The position numbers were made by a program, and so were the translations under genes. 64,000 nucleotides of DNA from G963668605 sp963793625 (GTDB lineage: Bacteria > Acidobacteriota > Terriglobia > Bryobacterales > Bryobacteraceae), in the NCBI GenBank assembly GCA_963793625.1, contig CAWCAT010000049.1:248001-312000 (forward strand), given 5' to 3'. Shown here piece by piece: positions 53,808 through 63,002 of the stretch. Below the pieces are notes generated by a model. It saw only the letters and a program-made list of their open reading frames with translations, made no database searches and was not told the DNA's origin. Positions within the stretch are counted from its first letter, which is position 1, and the number at the start of each line of letters is the position of its first letter.

Positions 53808-54887
53808 TTACACCTTGAGAAATGCACGTGCGTATTGGACGGGGACCGCATCAGCACCGGCGTGCAAGGGCCAATACGGATTGCGCAGAAAGGCGCGCGC
53901 CAGCAGCACGATGTCCGCACGACCCTCCGCCAGAATCTGTTCCGCTCGTGCGTATTCGGTGATTAGTCCGACGGCTGCCGTCAGCACTTCGGCTTCGTTT
54001 CGGATCCGGTCGGCAAACTGAACCTGATAGCCCGGCGTCAGTGGGATTCTCACATGCGGCACCAGAGCGCCTGACGAGCAATCCACGAGGTCGACACCCG
54101 TCTTTTTCAGCTCCGCAGCCAGCCTGACGGACTGATCTATGTCCCAGCCGCCCTCGGCCCAGTCTGTCGCGGAGATGCGAACAAAGAGCGGCAAACGATC
54201 CGGCCAGACTGCGCGCACAGCCACCACAGTTTCCAGCAACATCCGGATTCGATTCTCGAAAGAGCCGCCGTATTCGTCAGTTCTGCGGTTGGACAATGGC
54301 GAGAGGAATTCGTGCAGCAGGTATCCGTGCGCGGCGTGAATTTCGATCACATCGAAACCCGCGCAGAGCGCTCGTTGTGCGGCCGCCGCGAAAGCGGCAA
54401 CAATGCTCCGAATATCATCAACCCTTAGGTCAGACGGAACTGGATCGCCGGCGTTGAAAGGAATCGCACTCGGAGCGACAGTCTGCCAGCCGCCCGGTTC
54501 ATTGGGCGCAATCGCCGCACCACCTTGCCATGGCGGACTTGTACTGGCTTTTCGTCCCGCATGCGCCAACTGGATTCCGGGCACCGCGCCTTGACTCCGC
54601 ATGAAGGCAGCAATGCGCGCCAGCATCGGGGTGTGCTCGTCTTTCCAGATACCGAGGTCGGCCGCGGTGATTCGTCCGCGCGCTTCTACAGCACTTGCCT
54701 CAGCAATCACGAGGCCGGCACCACCCACTGCGCGACTGCCCAAGTGGACTAAATGCCAGTCTGTCGCGAAGCCATCTTCGCTGGAGTATTGGCACATTGG
54801 TGAAACTCCGATTCGATTACGAAAACTCACGTCACGAATTTGAAAGGGGGAGAGCAGTGTGGGGTATGAAGAAGTGTCGTGTGCCAT
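53808..54887 (-). CDS. NADH:flavin oxidoreductase, thermophilic-type Old Yellow Enzyme (YqjM-like)
   Basis: A 359-residue single-domain OYE. The FMN-binding N-terminus (RNRIGVSPMCQYSSEDG) has the MCQYS element of YqjM-type enzymes; the active-site His pair is in IQLAHAGRKA and VIEIHAAHGYLLHEFLSPLSN, with RNPYWPLHA at the C-terminus. It reduces activated C=C bonds with NAD(P)H. The start at ATG 54887 is 17 bp from the divergent acetyltransferase. Confidence 0.9.
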   Translation of the reverse strand: MAHDTSSYPTLLSPFQIRDVSFRNRIGVSPMCQYSSEDGFATDWHLVHLGSRAVGGAGLVIAEASAVEARGRITAADLGIWKDEHTPMLARIAAFMRSQGAVPGIQLAHAGRKASTSPPWQGGAAIAPNEPGGWQTVAPSAIPFNAGDPVPSDLRVDDIRSIVAAFAAAAQRALCAGFDVIEIHAAHGYLLHEFLSPLSNRRTDEYGGSFENRIRMLLETVVAVRAVWPDRLPLFVRISATDWAEGGWDIDQSVRLAAELKKTGVDLVDCSSGALVPHVRIPLTPGYQVQFADRIRNEAEVLTAAVGLITEYARAEQILAEGRADIVLLARAFLRNPYWPLHAGADAVPVQYARAFLKV

Positions 54888-54904
54888 AATCCAGTATCCA
54901 ACGC

Positions 54905-55342
54905 ATGATGCAGATCACTCCATTCCGACCTTCCGAACTTACGCGGATCATGGAGATCGAATACGCGACGTTTCCGGAAGACGCCTACTCGAGAAAGATG
55001 TTTCTCGATCTGCATCGGGACTATCCCGAGTTATTTCTGGTCGCAAGGCACGCAGGCCGCGTAGCGGGATATATGGTTACAAGCACCTCTGCGCGTAAAG
55101 CCGAGATCGTCTCTATTGCGGTCGATCCACATAGCCAAAAGCATGGGATCGGTACAGCGCTTATGACTTACACGATCAGGCGATTGAAGAGGATGCATGT
55201 GCACCGGCTGGAACTGGCGGTCAGATCCACTAATGCCGCAGCGATTCGCTTTTATCGCAACTTCGGTTTCGATCCAATCAAAACGGTTCCGGAATACTAC
55301 GAGGATGGCGGCGATGCGATTTGGATGCGAAAGCATCTGTAG
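54905..55342 (+). CDS. GNAT N-acetyltransferase, RimI-like
   Basis: A 145-residue GNAT protein starting at ATG 54905 or 54908. The acetyl-CoA motif (IVSIAVDPHSQKHGIGTALM) and the C-terminal AVRSTNAAAIRFYRNFGFDPI are typical of RimI-type enzymes, which acetylate the N-terminus of ribosomal protein bS18 or other proteins. The gene is divergent from the OYE gene and shares a 17-bp promoter space. Confidence 0.85.
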   Translation: MMQITPFRPSELTRIMEIEYATFPEDAYSRKMFLDLHRDYPELFLVARHAGRVAGYMVTSTSARKAEIVSIAVDPHSQKHGIGTALMTYTIRRLKRMHVHRLELAVRSTNAAAIRFYRNFGFDPIKTVPEYYEDGGDAIWMRKHL

Positions 55343-55371
55343 TGCGCTTAATCAGGTAACATAAGCCCAAC

Positions 55372-56563
55372 ATGGGATTCTTCTTTTCGCTCTGCGCAGC
55401 TTTGCTATGTCTGCTTCCAATGGGGTTGACTGGCCAGACAGAGTGGCCGGCGCAATCACAGCAGTTGCTGAATCGTGCGCGGGCGACAAGCGCGCAGCGC
55501 GTGCAGTACGCGCTCGATCAGGGCGCCAGTCTGTACCCGACCAGCGATGGACGCAGCTTCTACCTGGTCTGGTATCCGAAAGACGTTCCGCAGCGAAATC
55601 ACCCGCTGATTGTTTCCCTGCACGGCAGCACGAGCTGGGCTTTCGACGAATTCTTTCTCTGGCGTCAGCAGGCTGAAGATTACGGTTACGGATTTGTGTC
55701 GCTGCAATGGTGACAATGTTCTGCGGCGGCACGGATCCGACACCGGATCGCGACGGCTGCCCCGCGATGCAGCGAACTTCGAAGTGGGTGAAAGCGTATG
55801 GCGGTGTCACGACGGTGCTGATTCAGGACGGCAATTCCGGTCATGGAGGTTTCCATCAGGATGCGCGGTGCGCGTTTATTTCTGTTTACGAGCCTGGATG
55901 GACGCACATTTGTGCCGGCACCGAACGCGCCAATTGAAGCGGCCCAACTCGCGCCGGGCAACATGGGACTGTTTGATCCGACGCTGGTGCAACTGCCCGA
56001 TGGACGCATTTTCATGTACGTCACTGCGGGCAACAGTCCAAGCGGCGGAGGCCAGCGGGTGGTGCGGGCCGAACTCGTCGCTGTGCAGCCAACCACAGTT
56101 CGTAATGCTGCCAGCTTTCAGAACGGGATAGCACCCGGATCAATCGTCTCAATTTTCGGGAACAACCTCGCGACTGCCACGGATGCGGCAACGCGTTTTC
56201 CGCTACCGCTGGAGTTGGCCGGTGCATCGGTGCGCATAAACGGCATCGCGGCACCACTTCTCTACGCGAGCCCTGGCCAGATCAACGCGCAAGTGCCGTA
56301 TGAATTGAAAACCGGGAGCGCCTTTCAGGTCCCCCACCGCCGCACAAAGCCAACCGCTTTCCAGGACCGCACTGCCCACCTCCGCTGCCATTGGCGGCAA
56401 GGACGCGACCATTCAATACTCGGGGCTGACCCCGGGTTACGCCGGCCTGGCACAGATGAATTTAGTCGTTCCAGACCTGCCGGCAGGTGAGGCATCGGTG
56501 CAGATTATGGTCGGCGGATCGGTGAGCAATTCCCTCACTGTTTCGGTTACGAAAACAAAGTAA
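55372..56563 (+). pseudogene. Broken secreted protein: hydrolase-like N-part and Solibacter-type C-terminal domain
   Basis: The locus starts at ATG 55372 with a signal peptide (MGFFFSLCAALLCLLPMGLTG) and an alpha/beta-hydrolase-like segment (HPLIVSLHGSTSWAFDEFF) but stops at 55713. Frames then change near 55700, 55840 and 56320. The next parts are GTDPTPDRDGCPAMQ with SGHGGFHQ, then RTFVPAPNAPIEAAQLAPG and FDPTLVQLPDGRIFMYVT. After that comes a Solibacter-type C-terminal domain (NAASFQNGIAPGSIVSIFG, SPGQINAQVPYEL), which ends as LVVPDLPAGEASVQIMVGG with a stop at 56561. An internal deletion is possible because the hydrolase is short. The last domain is the strongest taxon marker in the window. 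Confidence 0.6.
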
Positions 56564-56610
56564 CCCCTTCATCGTGTAAAATCGCAGAAGGGGCCGCGGA
56601 ATTTGATTTT

Positions 56611-58203
56611 ATGAGCGGTGTAGCAGCACGTCCTTCCTTTCGTTACTACCATTGGTGGGTTTCGGGTAAGCCGATCTCTGTCCAATTGGCGTCCACTGTA
56701 ATTTCCGGCCTCGCGGTATTAAAACAGGAAAGCGCCGGGCATGGCGGCCTGTTGCTTGGACGCATGGTTTACCGAAAGCGTGGCGCTGAGTGCGAAGTTA
56801 TCGTTGATGGCTACGAGCCGCTCCCGTGCACTTTCCGCAGATTGAGCGAAGAGCTGTTCAGTGAGCCGGATCGCGTGGTCTGGGAGCAGGCGCTTGCCCG
56901 TCAACTAAAACCTGGTGCCGATGGCTTGGCCGTGGTCGGCTACTATCGAAATCATCGCGATCCGGACCTATGGTTGTCCGCATGGGATCTCGCCCTGATT
57001 CGCCGCTACTTTCCGAAGCGGGAAGATATAGTCCTGTTGATTCATTCGGAACCGGACAGCCCACCTTACGGCGGGTTTTTCTTCAAAGAGGGACAGGAGC
57101 CGCGTTCCGGCAGCACTTACTTGCGCTTTCCTCTGAACGCTCAGAAACTGGTCCTGGAAACCCCGCTGAGTCTGGCTGCGCCGCCGGTCGATATTCCGCA
57201 ACCCGCGACGCCTGAATTGCGAATCAAAAGGAAGCGTAGCTATCGCTGGACGCTGGTTCCTATCTCAGCACTCGCACTGTCGGCGGCATTCTATCTCGGC
57301 TACAAAATGCAGCGCCCCGTGCCACCAAGCGTCGCTGAATCGTCACCAGAATTGCGAATACAAAGCGAGCCAACGGGCCTGCGGGTGATCTGGAATCAGA
57401 ATTCCAAAGCGGTCCAGCAGGCCGAGCGTGGAGTTTTTGAGGTGATAGATGGCACGCATAAGGAAGAGATCACCCTCGACGCAAAAGAGATTGCATTTGG
57501 TTCGCTGGCGTACACGCCGAGAAACAGCGACGTCAAATTTACTTTGACGCTCAACGGACGCTCAGGTGAATTGCTGCGAGCCTCAGTGAGGGCACTGGTC
57601 CCACCTTCGAAAACTGTCGCGAAGCCACTCGCGTTACAAACCCTTCTGGATGCGGCCGCCAAACCGGTCACGATTCCGAGAAAATTCGAAGGGCTGACTA
57701 GATCGGCACCCGCGCCCAAGCCCGAATTGATTGTCGAGCCGCCTCCGTTGGTTTCGCGATCGGCCCCAACCCCGGCAATCCAGCCAAGGCTGGAGCCGCT
57801 GCCACCTCCGCCCGAGCCAGTCAAGGAGCCTCAGGCGGCCAAGGCTCCCGTTCCCGCTTCTGCCACAACGAAAGTCGAACCACCACGCCCGGTCCCTGTT
57901 GCAGTCACCACGCCAGCAATTGCGATCCGACGGGTGCTCCCGGCGCGGCCCGCGCAGCTGCAGATCTTGCTTTCGCACCTGAGTCCGGAAGAGGCCAATG
58001 TTGGTGTCAAGGTGTATATCGATGCGCAGGGCAAGGTTACCCGAGCGGAGCCGTTACCGCAACGCAAAGGTACCAGCGCATCGAACTACCTGGGCCGGCT
58101 GGCAGCTGATGCCGCCAGCATGTGGCGCTTCCAGCCGGCCACGATCGACAAGCGCCCAGTGCCCAGCGAGAACGTGGTGTATTTCAATTTCCGCTCGCGT
58201 TGA
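56611..58203 (+). CDS. Degenerate JAMM-domain protein with membrane anchor and TonB-like C-terminus
   Basis: A 530-residue protein. Residues ~25-165 resemble an MPN/JAMM domain: E40 in KQESAGHGGLLLGR; then R113-N-H115 where the metal motif H-x-H is expected, followed with exact spacing by S123 and D126 (H-x7-S-x2-D). The first zinc His is therefore Arg. A membrane helix is at ~211-231 (YRWTLVPISALALSAAFYLGY). A proline-rich stretch (~365-420) precedes a TonB-type C-terminal domain (VGVKVYIDAQGKVTRAEPL, MWRFQPATID). The start has weak SD (GGA). It is followed at a close distance by an alpha/beta hydrolase gene. The domain combination is not known to me. Confidence 0.7.
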   Translation: MSGVAARPSFRYYHWWVSGKPISVQLASTVISGLAVLKQESAGHGGLLLGRMVYRKRGAECEVIVDGYEPLPCTFRRLSEELFSEPDRVVWEQALARQLKPGADGLAVVGYYRNHRDPDLWLSAWDLALIRRYFPKREDIVLLIHSEPDSPPYGGFFFKEGQEPRSGSTYLRFPLNAQKLVLETPLSLAAPPVDIPQPATPELRIKRKRSYRWTLVPISALALSAAFYLGYKMQRPVPPSVAESSPELRIQSEPTGLRVIWNQNSKAVQQAERGVFEVIDGTHKEEITLDAKEIAFGSLAYTPRNSDVKFTLTLNGRSGELLRASVRALVPPSKTVAKPLALQTLLDAAAKPVTIPRKFEGLTRSAPAPKPELIVEPPPLVSRSAPTPAIQPRLEPLPPPPEPVKEPQAAKAPVPASATTKVEPPRPVPVAVTTPAIAIRRVLPARPAQLQILLSHLSPEEANVGVKVYIDAQGKVTRAEPLPQRKGTSASNYLGRLAADAASMWRFQPATIDKRPVPSENVVYFNFRSR

Positions 58204-58252
58204 TTCCGCGAGTTACGATAAGGTCATCAACAAAACGCTTCGAAACATTTCG

Positions 58253-59377
58253 GTGTTACTGTTTGGGCTGTGCGCCCTGCTATCGGCGCAGCATCCTGTT
58301 CCGGGCAAGATTGCCGATGCTGTACCCTGCACCGCATCCCCGGGCAAATCGTACGCGCTCTATCTGCCTTCAAACTACACGGCGGATCAAAGCTGGCCCA
58401 TCCTCTACTGCCTGGATCCCGGCGGACGCGGCAGAGTTCCGGTGGAACGTTTTGCCAAAGCGGCGGAGGCGGAGGGCTGGATTGTGGCCGGCTCCAACGA
58501 TTCACGCAACGGGCCACCAGACCCAATTCGAGAGGCCATTTCGGCCATGACCCAAGATACGTACGCGCGCTTTCGCATCGATCAGAAACGCGTTTACGCC
58601 GCCGGTCATTCGGGCGGTTCGCGGGTGGCGCTTGGTTGGGCGAGTGCCGCGCCGATCGCTGGTGTAGTCGCATGTGGTGCGGGACCAGGCCAGTCGGATT
58701 CGGGGCGCTCCATAAAGTTCCTGATCTACGCTGTCGCCGGTGTGGACGATTTTAATTACCACGAATTGCATAACCTCAGTCTCGATATGGCGAAGCGCAA
58801 CCTACCACACCGGTTCGCGGATTTTCCTGGTGGACACGAGTGGCTGCCGGAATCATTGACACTCGAGGCCTTGCAGTTTTTCTCAGGACGCGTGCCCTCA
58901 AAATCAGCAGTTGCGTCAAAAACCCAAAGCCGCGAGTTTGAGAACTTCCGGCGGATGTCTGGACAACTTCTTTCCGCCGAAGAGCGAGACGCGCGCAGGT
59001 TGGCGCAGGATTTGTTGAAGCAGGCCGCGCAGCCGGAGGATTCGTCTCAGCGGCGTGTTGCGCGACGAGTGATCGGAAGCGCGTTCATCGGATCGATGGA
59101 GAAGGCTCGCGAACAGATGCGCCGCAAAGATTATACGGGCGCCGCCCAGACATGGGAGACAGCAGTTATGGTGCGGCCTGAAGCTGCTGGCGGCTGGTAC
59201 TCTCTGGCGGTGGCGTCGGCAGCCGCCCGTAACCGCAAGCGTGCGCTGGAGGCGTTCGATCAGGCAGTCCGAAACGGCTTTACTGATTGGGCCCGCGCCG
59301 AGGCGGAACCGCTGCTGGCAGGCATTCGTAGCGATTCACGCTACCAGGCTTTACGGAGCGCGAAAGTGAAACCATAA
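58253..59377 (+). CDS. Secreted alpha/beta-hydrolase with C-terminal TPR-like region
   Basis: The best codon in frame is GTG at 58253, giving 374 residues, but the signal peptide looks as if it begins about nine codons earlier (KTLRNISVLLFGLCALLSA), where the position that should be ATG reads ATC (58226). So the true start may be non-canonical or altered. The hydrolase motif is AAGHSGGSRVALGW, the acid in VAGVDDFNYHE and the His in FPGGHEWLPE. Residues ~300-370 form TPR-like helices (AAQTWETAVMVRPEAAGGWYSL). Probably an esterase acting outside the cytoplasm. Confidence 0.65.
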   Translation: MLLFGLCALLSAQHPVPGKIADAVPCTASPGKSYALYLPSNYTADQSWPILYCLDPGGRGRVPVERFAKAAEAEGWIVAGSNDSRNGPPDPIREAISAMTQDTYARFRIDQKRVYAAGHSGGSRVALGWASAAPIAGVVACGAGPGQSDSGRSIKFLIYAVAGVDDFNYHELHNLSLDMAKRNLPHRFADFPGGHEWLPESLTLEALQFFSGRVPSKSAVASKTQSREFENFRRMSGQLLSAEERDARRLAQDLLKQAAQPEDSSQRRVARRVIGSAFIGSMEKAREQMRRKDYTGAAQTWETAVMVRPEAAGGWYSLAVASAAARNRKRALEAFDQAVRNGFTDWARAEAEPLLAGIRSDSRYQALRSAKVKP

Positions 59378-59387
59378 TCGCGGTTTG

Positions 59388-59912
59388 CTATTTCACGCGC
59401 CTAAGTTTCGTCTCAGAATAGACTGCGAACTCCTTGGCTGGCGCTGCTAGATAAAACGTTTCCACAAACTCTTCCGATGAGACGAATCGATACGATTCTT
59501 TAGCCCGCCAACCCTGAGGAATGTTCTCGATTCGATTGGTGACGAACTCCAGTGACTTACCGTCCTCACTGATGGAGTCGAGCGTGTACTCGTTTACGAA
59601 CCCCTCTATATGGAACTGTCTTAAAATGATTTTCTTTAGTGCCCGGTCGTAGCTAAACATCCCAAAATCTTCGTGGATTTCAGATTTGCCTCCCGCTGTC
59701 TTGGGCTCCCACACAGACTTGTTGCGCACCGATAAATAGCGTCCGTTCATGTCGAAGCGGTACTCACGTGTGCTGACGCCCTTTCCGGGCTCTCCGGCGG
59801 CCTTGCCTTCCCACTTTCCCTCCAGGACTCGCAAAATCGCAAGGGGATCGGATTGGGCGCTGGAGGTTGCAGCGAGTGTGATCGCGATTGCAAATACACT
59901 GGCGAGCTTCAT
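59388..59912 (-). CDS. Small secreted protein, DUF1579-like
   Basis: A 174-residue protein with a signal peptide (MKLASVFAIAITLAATSSA). ATG at 59912 is preferred; a TTG at 59924 overlaps the upstream stop (TTGA) and remains possible. The mature part (LEGKWEGKAAGEPGKG, LKKIILRQFHIEGFVNEYTL) looks like a small beta-barrel of the DUF1579/THAP4-like type. Function unknown. It is the last gene of the 59.4-64 kb operon. Confidence 0.6.
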   Translation of the reverse strand: MKLASVFAIAITLAATSSAQSDPLAILRVLEGKWEGKAAGEPGKGVSTREYRFDMNGRYLSVRNKSVWEPKTAGGKSEIHEDFGMFSYDRALKKIILRQFHIEGFVNEYTLDSISEDGKSLEFVTNRIENIPQGWRAKESYRFVSSEEFVETFYLAAPAKEFAVYSETKLRRVK

Positions 59913-59920
59913 TTGGTTAG

Positions 59921-61009
59921 TCAATTCAGGATTGTAGCTCTAAGCCATCCGAGTTGCATCTCGCTGGCCATGCTGAAGCTGTAAAAACTGACGCCGTTCA
60001 ATGCTGCCGATTCGATAATGCCGAGCCTGCGCTGGACATCCTGTTCTGAAGCGCAGTCTGGCGCATGGAAAACAAAACCGGCGTTTACCGGCAGGGGGCG
60101 CTCGACAAGCAAGCTGAGTTGCTGTTCCATTGTTTCCGCGGACGCGCCGAAAAACGTCACGGTTGCGACATCCACATACGGCGCGATCTGCCGTAGTCCG
60201 AGTGCGGTCTTGCCACCGTGGAACGCAGGATCAGTCGATACTCGCAAATTAACTTTCGTATTGCCCACGGCATGTCGCAGTCTGGCAAGCAGATCGAGCA
60301 AAGTTCTGCGGCGTGCGGCAGCCACGATTTCCCAATCGACCGGTAACCCCGCTCGAACGCCTGCTTTCACCTGCTCGCGCAGTGCCTCGGATTCGGGGCC
60401 AATGGCGCTTCGGCAGTGTCTACAGAAGCAAAGCGAAAGCAACGAAATCGCATCTTTGTTCAATGCAATGGCGCGCTTGTCGTGCAGCGATTGATGCTCG
60501 TAGCCCATGTAGCTGAGAGCTTCGATGTCGAGCCCGGCAATGCCATCGAGCGCAGCGATTTCCGCGCAGAGCGTAAGAATGTACGCCTGCACGTCAGGGT
60601 TGGACGGACACAGTGCATAGCTGTAACGATCGCCGAAGGCATTCTCGATACAGCAGTCCGGGGCGAGCGTTCCCAGATGATCGTTGTGGCACAAGACCGT
60701 CCAGGCCCACACGGGGAAATTGCGTCGCTTGGCCGCTGCAAGAAACGGCGGAACGAGATCTGCCAATTTGTTGACAACCGGTTTGAGACGTTGGGTTGAG
60801 TAGCGCGCCGGGTCGGCAGGAAAATACACAGCGCCGGGATGTTGTTCAAACACGAATCTGGAAGGATGGCGAGGCAGAATCATGCGGCCGCCATGGTAGC
60901 TCAGACCCAGGCTGCAGGCGGTCAGGCCCAGACCCTGCAACTCGTCGAGCACAGCATCGGGTTCGCGGCTTTCCAGATCCCACGGGCAAATCCAAATAGA
61001 GCGCGTCAC
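59921..61009 (-). CDS. TIM-barrel protein of unknown function
   Basis: A 362-residue protein with a GTG start at 61009 that overlaps the stop of the SDR gene (GTGA). Segments IWICPWDLESREPDAVLDEL, GLDIEALSYMGYEH, VNLRVSTDPAFHGGKTALG and FVFHAPDCASEQDVQRRLG fit a barrel-type hydrolase or lyase, but no family motif is clear. A C-x2-C pair in CFCRHCRSAIG may bind a metal. It is cytoplasmic. Its operon partners suggest a role in sugar-acid or glycan breakdown. Confidence 0.6.
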   Translation of the reverse strand: MTRSIWICPWDLESREPDAVLDELQGLGLTACSLGLSYHGGRMILPRHPSRFVFEQHPGAVYFPADPARYSTQRLKPVVNKLADLVPPFLAAAKRRNFPVWAWTVLCHNDHLGTLAPDCCIENAFGDRYSYALCPSNPDVQAYILTLCAEIAALDGIAGLDIEALSYMGYEHQSLHDKRAIALNKDAISLLSLCFCRHCRSAIGPESEALREQVKAGVRAGLPVDWEIVAAARRRTLLDLLARLRHAVGNTKVNLRVSTDPAFHGGKTALGLRQIAPYVDVATVTFFGASAETMEQQLSLLVERPLPVNAGFVFHAPDCASEQDVQRRLGIIESAALNGVSFYSFSMASEMQLGWLRATILN

Positions 61010-61746
61010 CGCTGTTCGTCCTTGAGATCAGAGAGGTCCAGCAGGGCTGCGTCGCGTCCACCGTTGACGGTGAGGAAGGTTCCCGTGATCCAACACGCGT
61101 CTTCTGATGCGAGAAACAGAATGGCTTTGGCGATGTCCTCCGGCTTTCCCAGACGTCCCATGGGAAACGTCGATAGAACACGCCGGCGCGCTTCCGCCGG
61201 ATCGCGGAAGGATTTAAAGTACGGCTCCGTCCGCACAGATTCAATCTGTCCCGGTATGATACCGTTCACGCGCACATGTGGAGCATATTCAACTGCGAGT
61301 GAACGCGTCAAGGCAATCAATCCGCCCTTTGCCGCTGAATACGGAAACGAAGACTTACTGCTCTTCAGCCCTTGGGCGGAAGCGATGGTGACGATGCTCG
61401 CGGATCCTGCGGCGCGCAGCAATGGATGAGCTTCACGAGCGCACAGCCATGCTGATTTCAGGTTTACGGCGATGCACTCTTCCCACTCTGCTTCGTTGGC
61501 TGACAACGTGGTGCTCGAGTATAGCCGGCCCGCGTTAGCAACCAGCACATCCAGTCTGCCGAAGCGCTGGGCCACGTCTTGAAACAGCGCGTTGATATGC
61601 TGCGGGTCCGCGACGTTGACCGGTGGATCTGAGAGCAGGTCGGCCACAATGACCTGAGCGCCTTCGCATCGGAACGCTTCGACTGTCGCCAACCCGATGC
61701 CGCGCGCGCCGCCTGTGACTACCACCACCTTACCGTCAAATCTCAT
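61006..61746 (-). CDS. Short-chain dehydrogenase/reductase
   Basis: A 246-residue classical SDR. The cofactor motif TGGARGIG is at residues 11-18, NAG follows in VLVANAGRLY, and the catalytic tyrosine/lysine is in FPYSAAKGGLIALT. The NAD(P)H preference is not clear. Its 11-bp overlap with the MFS transporter gene and GTGA overlap with the next gene show translational coupling. Confidence 0.92.
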   Translation of the reverse strand: MRFDGKVVVVTGGARGIGLATVEAFRCEGAQVIVADLLSDPPVNVADPQHINALFQDVAQRFGRLDVLVANAGRLYSSTTLSANEAEWEECIAVNLKSAWLCAREAHPLLRAAGSASIVTIASAQGLKSSKSSFPYSAAKGGLIALTRSLAVEYAPHVRVNGIIPGQIESVRTEPYFKSFRDPAEARRRVLSTFPMGRLGKPEDIAKAILFLASEDACWITGTFLTVNGGRDAALLDLSDLKDEQR

Positions 61747-62998
61747 GCCTAAGCTCCACTCGCCCCAACAGAAAAATCAGCGACACGCATGCCAGCATAG
61801 CCAACAATCCAGCGGCCCAGAAGACCGGCGAATATCCGTGACTGTTGACCATCCAGCCCGTCGCGTACGTGAAAACGGCACCGCCAAGACTGGCTGCGGT
61901 ACCAGTCAGGCCAACGGCCGTGGCCATTGCAGAAGACGGAAAAATGTCGGCATGAAGCGCAAGAATATTGGCGCTCCACATTCCGAAGCCAAAGGTAGCC
62001 AGGCAGACCCATGCGATGGCGCCGGCCGCGGAATCTGCACCGACCACCTCTATGCCGCCCAACATCGTCAGCGCGCCCACGACCATCACGCTTTTTCTCG
62101 CTAGCGTAGCGCTGTAACCACGCGCCAACAAGCGATCCGAAGCACCACCCCCTACAAGTTTGCCTATATCGACAGTAAGAAATGGGATCCAGCCGTACAT
62201 GCCGATTTCAGCCAGCGAGAAGCCGCGGCCTTTGCTCAGATAATCAGGTAGCCAGAAAATGTAGAACCACCAGACCGGGGTCGCGATCATGCGCGTCAGC
62301 ATAAGGCCCCACAACTGGCGCACTCCGAGTATGCGGCGCAGGCCTGCCATGTAACCGACCTTGTGCTTCTTCGCCGGGACATCCAGTTCAGCAAATGCTA
62401 TGTGCCTGTCTGCCTCTGACAGCCAGGGGTGTTGCTCCGGCTTTCGGTAGATCCACAGCCACGCGAGCAGCCAGAAAAACCCGAGTGCGCCAGTGCAGAC
62501 GAATGCGGCACGCCAGCCAAATCGGATGGCCAGCAGCGCTACAAGCGGAGGTGCAAGAATTGCACCCATGGCTGATCCGCCGTCGAACACTCCCATCGCA
62601 AAGGCCCTCCGGCTTTTCGGAAACCATTCCGAAATCGCCTTTGCACCAGCGGGCCAGTTTCCCGCCTCACCAAAACCGAGCAGGATTCGGAAAGCACCCA
62701 GTCCGAACGCACCTTGTACGACCGCGTGGGCAACAGCCGCAACGGACCATACTGCGACTGAAACCACGAAACCCAACCGTGTTCCGAATCGGTCGATCCA
62801 GATCCCCGAGACCACCTGGGCAAGTGTGTAAGCAAGCAGGAACAGCGTAGTGATGGTGCCGTAATCGACGCTGCTCAGACCGAGATCCTTGCGCAGCATG
62901 GGCAGTATCACCGACAGCGCCTGCCGGTCGATATAGTTGATGACCGTTGACAAGCACAGCAGCCCGAGGACAATCCAGCGCAGGCGTCCGAGTGTCAT
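61736..62998 (-). CDS. MFS transporter, anion:cation symporter (ACS)-type
   Basis: A 420-residue protein with 12 predicted helices. The motif INYIDRQALSVILPML and the RILLGFGEAGNWPAGAKAISEWFPKSRR loop are typical of the ACS family that carries hexuronates and galactonate. ATG at 62998, four bases after the stop of the enolase-superfamily gene. Together with the SDR and the dehydratase-like gene it forms a sugar-acid uptake and catabolism set. Confidence 0.88.
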   Translation of the reverse strand: MTLGRLRWIVLGLLCLSTVINYIDRQALSVILPMLRKDLGLSSVDYGTITTLFLLAYTLAQVVSGIWIDRFGTRLGFVVSVAVWSVAAVAHAVVQGAFGLGAFRILLGFGEAGNWPAGAKAISEWFPKSRRAFAMGVFDGGSAMGAILAPPLVALLAIRFGWRAAFVCTGALGFFWLLAWLWIYRKPEQHPWLSEADRHIAFAELDVPAKKHKVGYMAGLRRILGVRQLWGLMLTRMIATPVWWFYIFWLPDYLSKGRGFSLAEIGMYGWIPFLTVDIGKLVGGGASDRLLARGYSATLARKSVMVVGALTMLGGIEVVGADSAAGAIAWVCLATFGFGMWSANILALHADIFPSSAMATAVGLTGTAASLGGAVFTYATGWMVNSHGYSPVFWAAGLLAMLACVSLIFLLGRVELRHEI

Positions 62999-63002
62999 AT
63001 TC

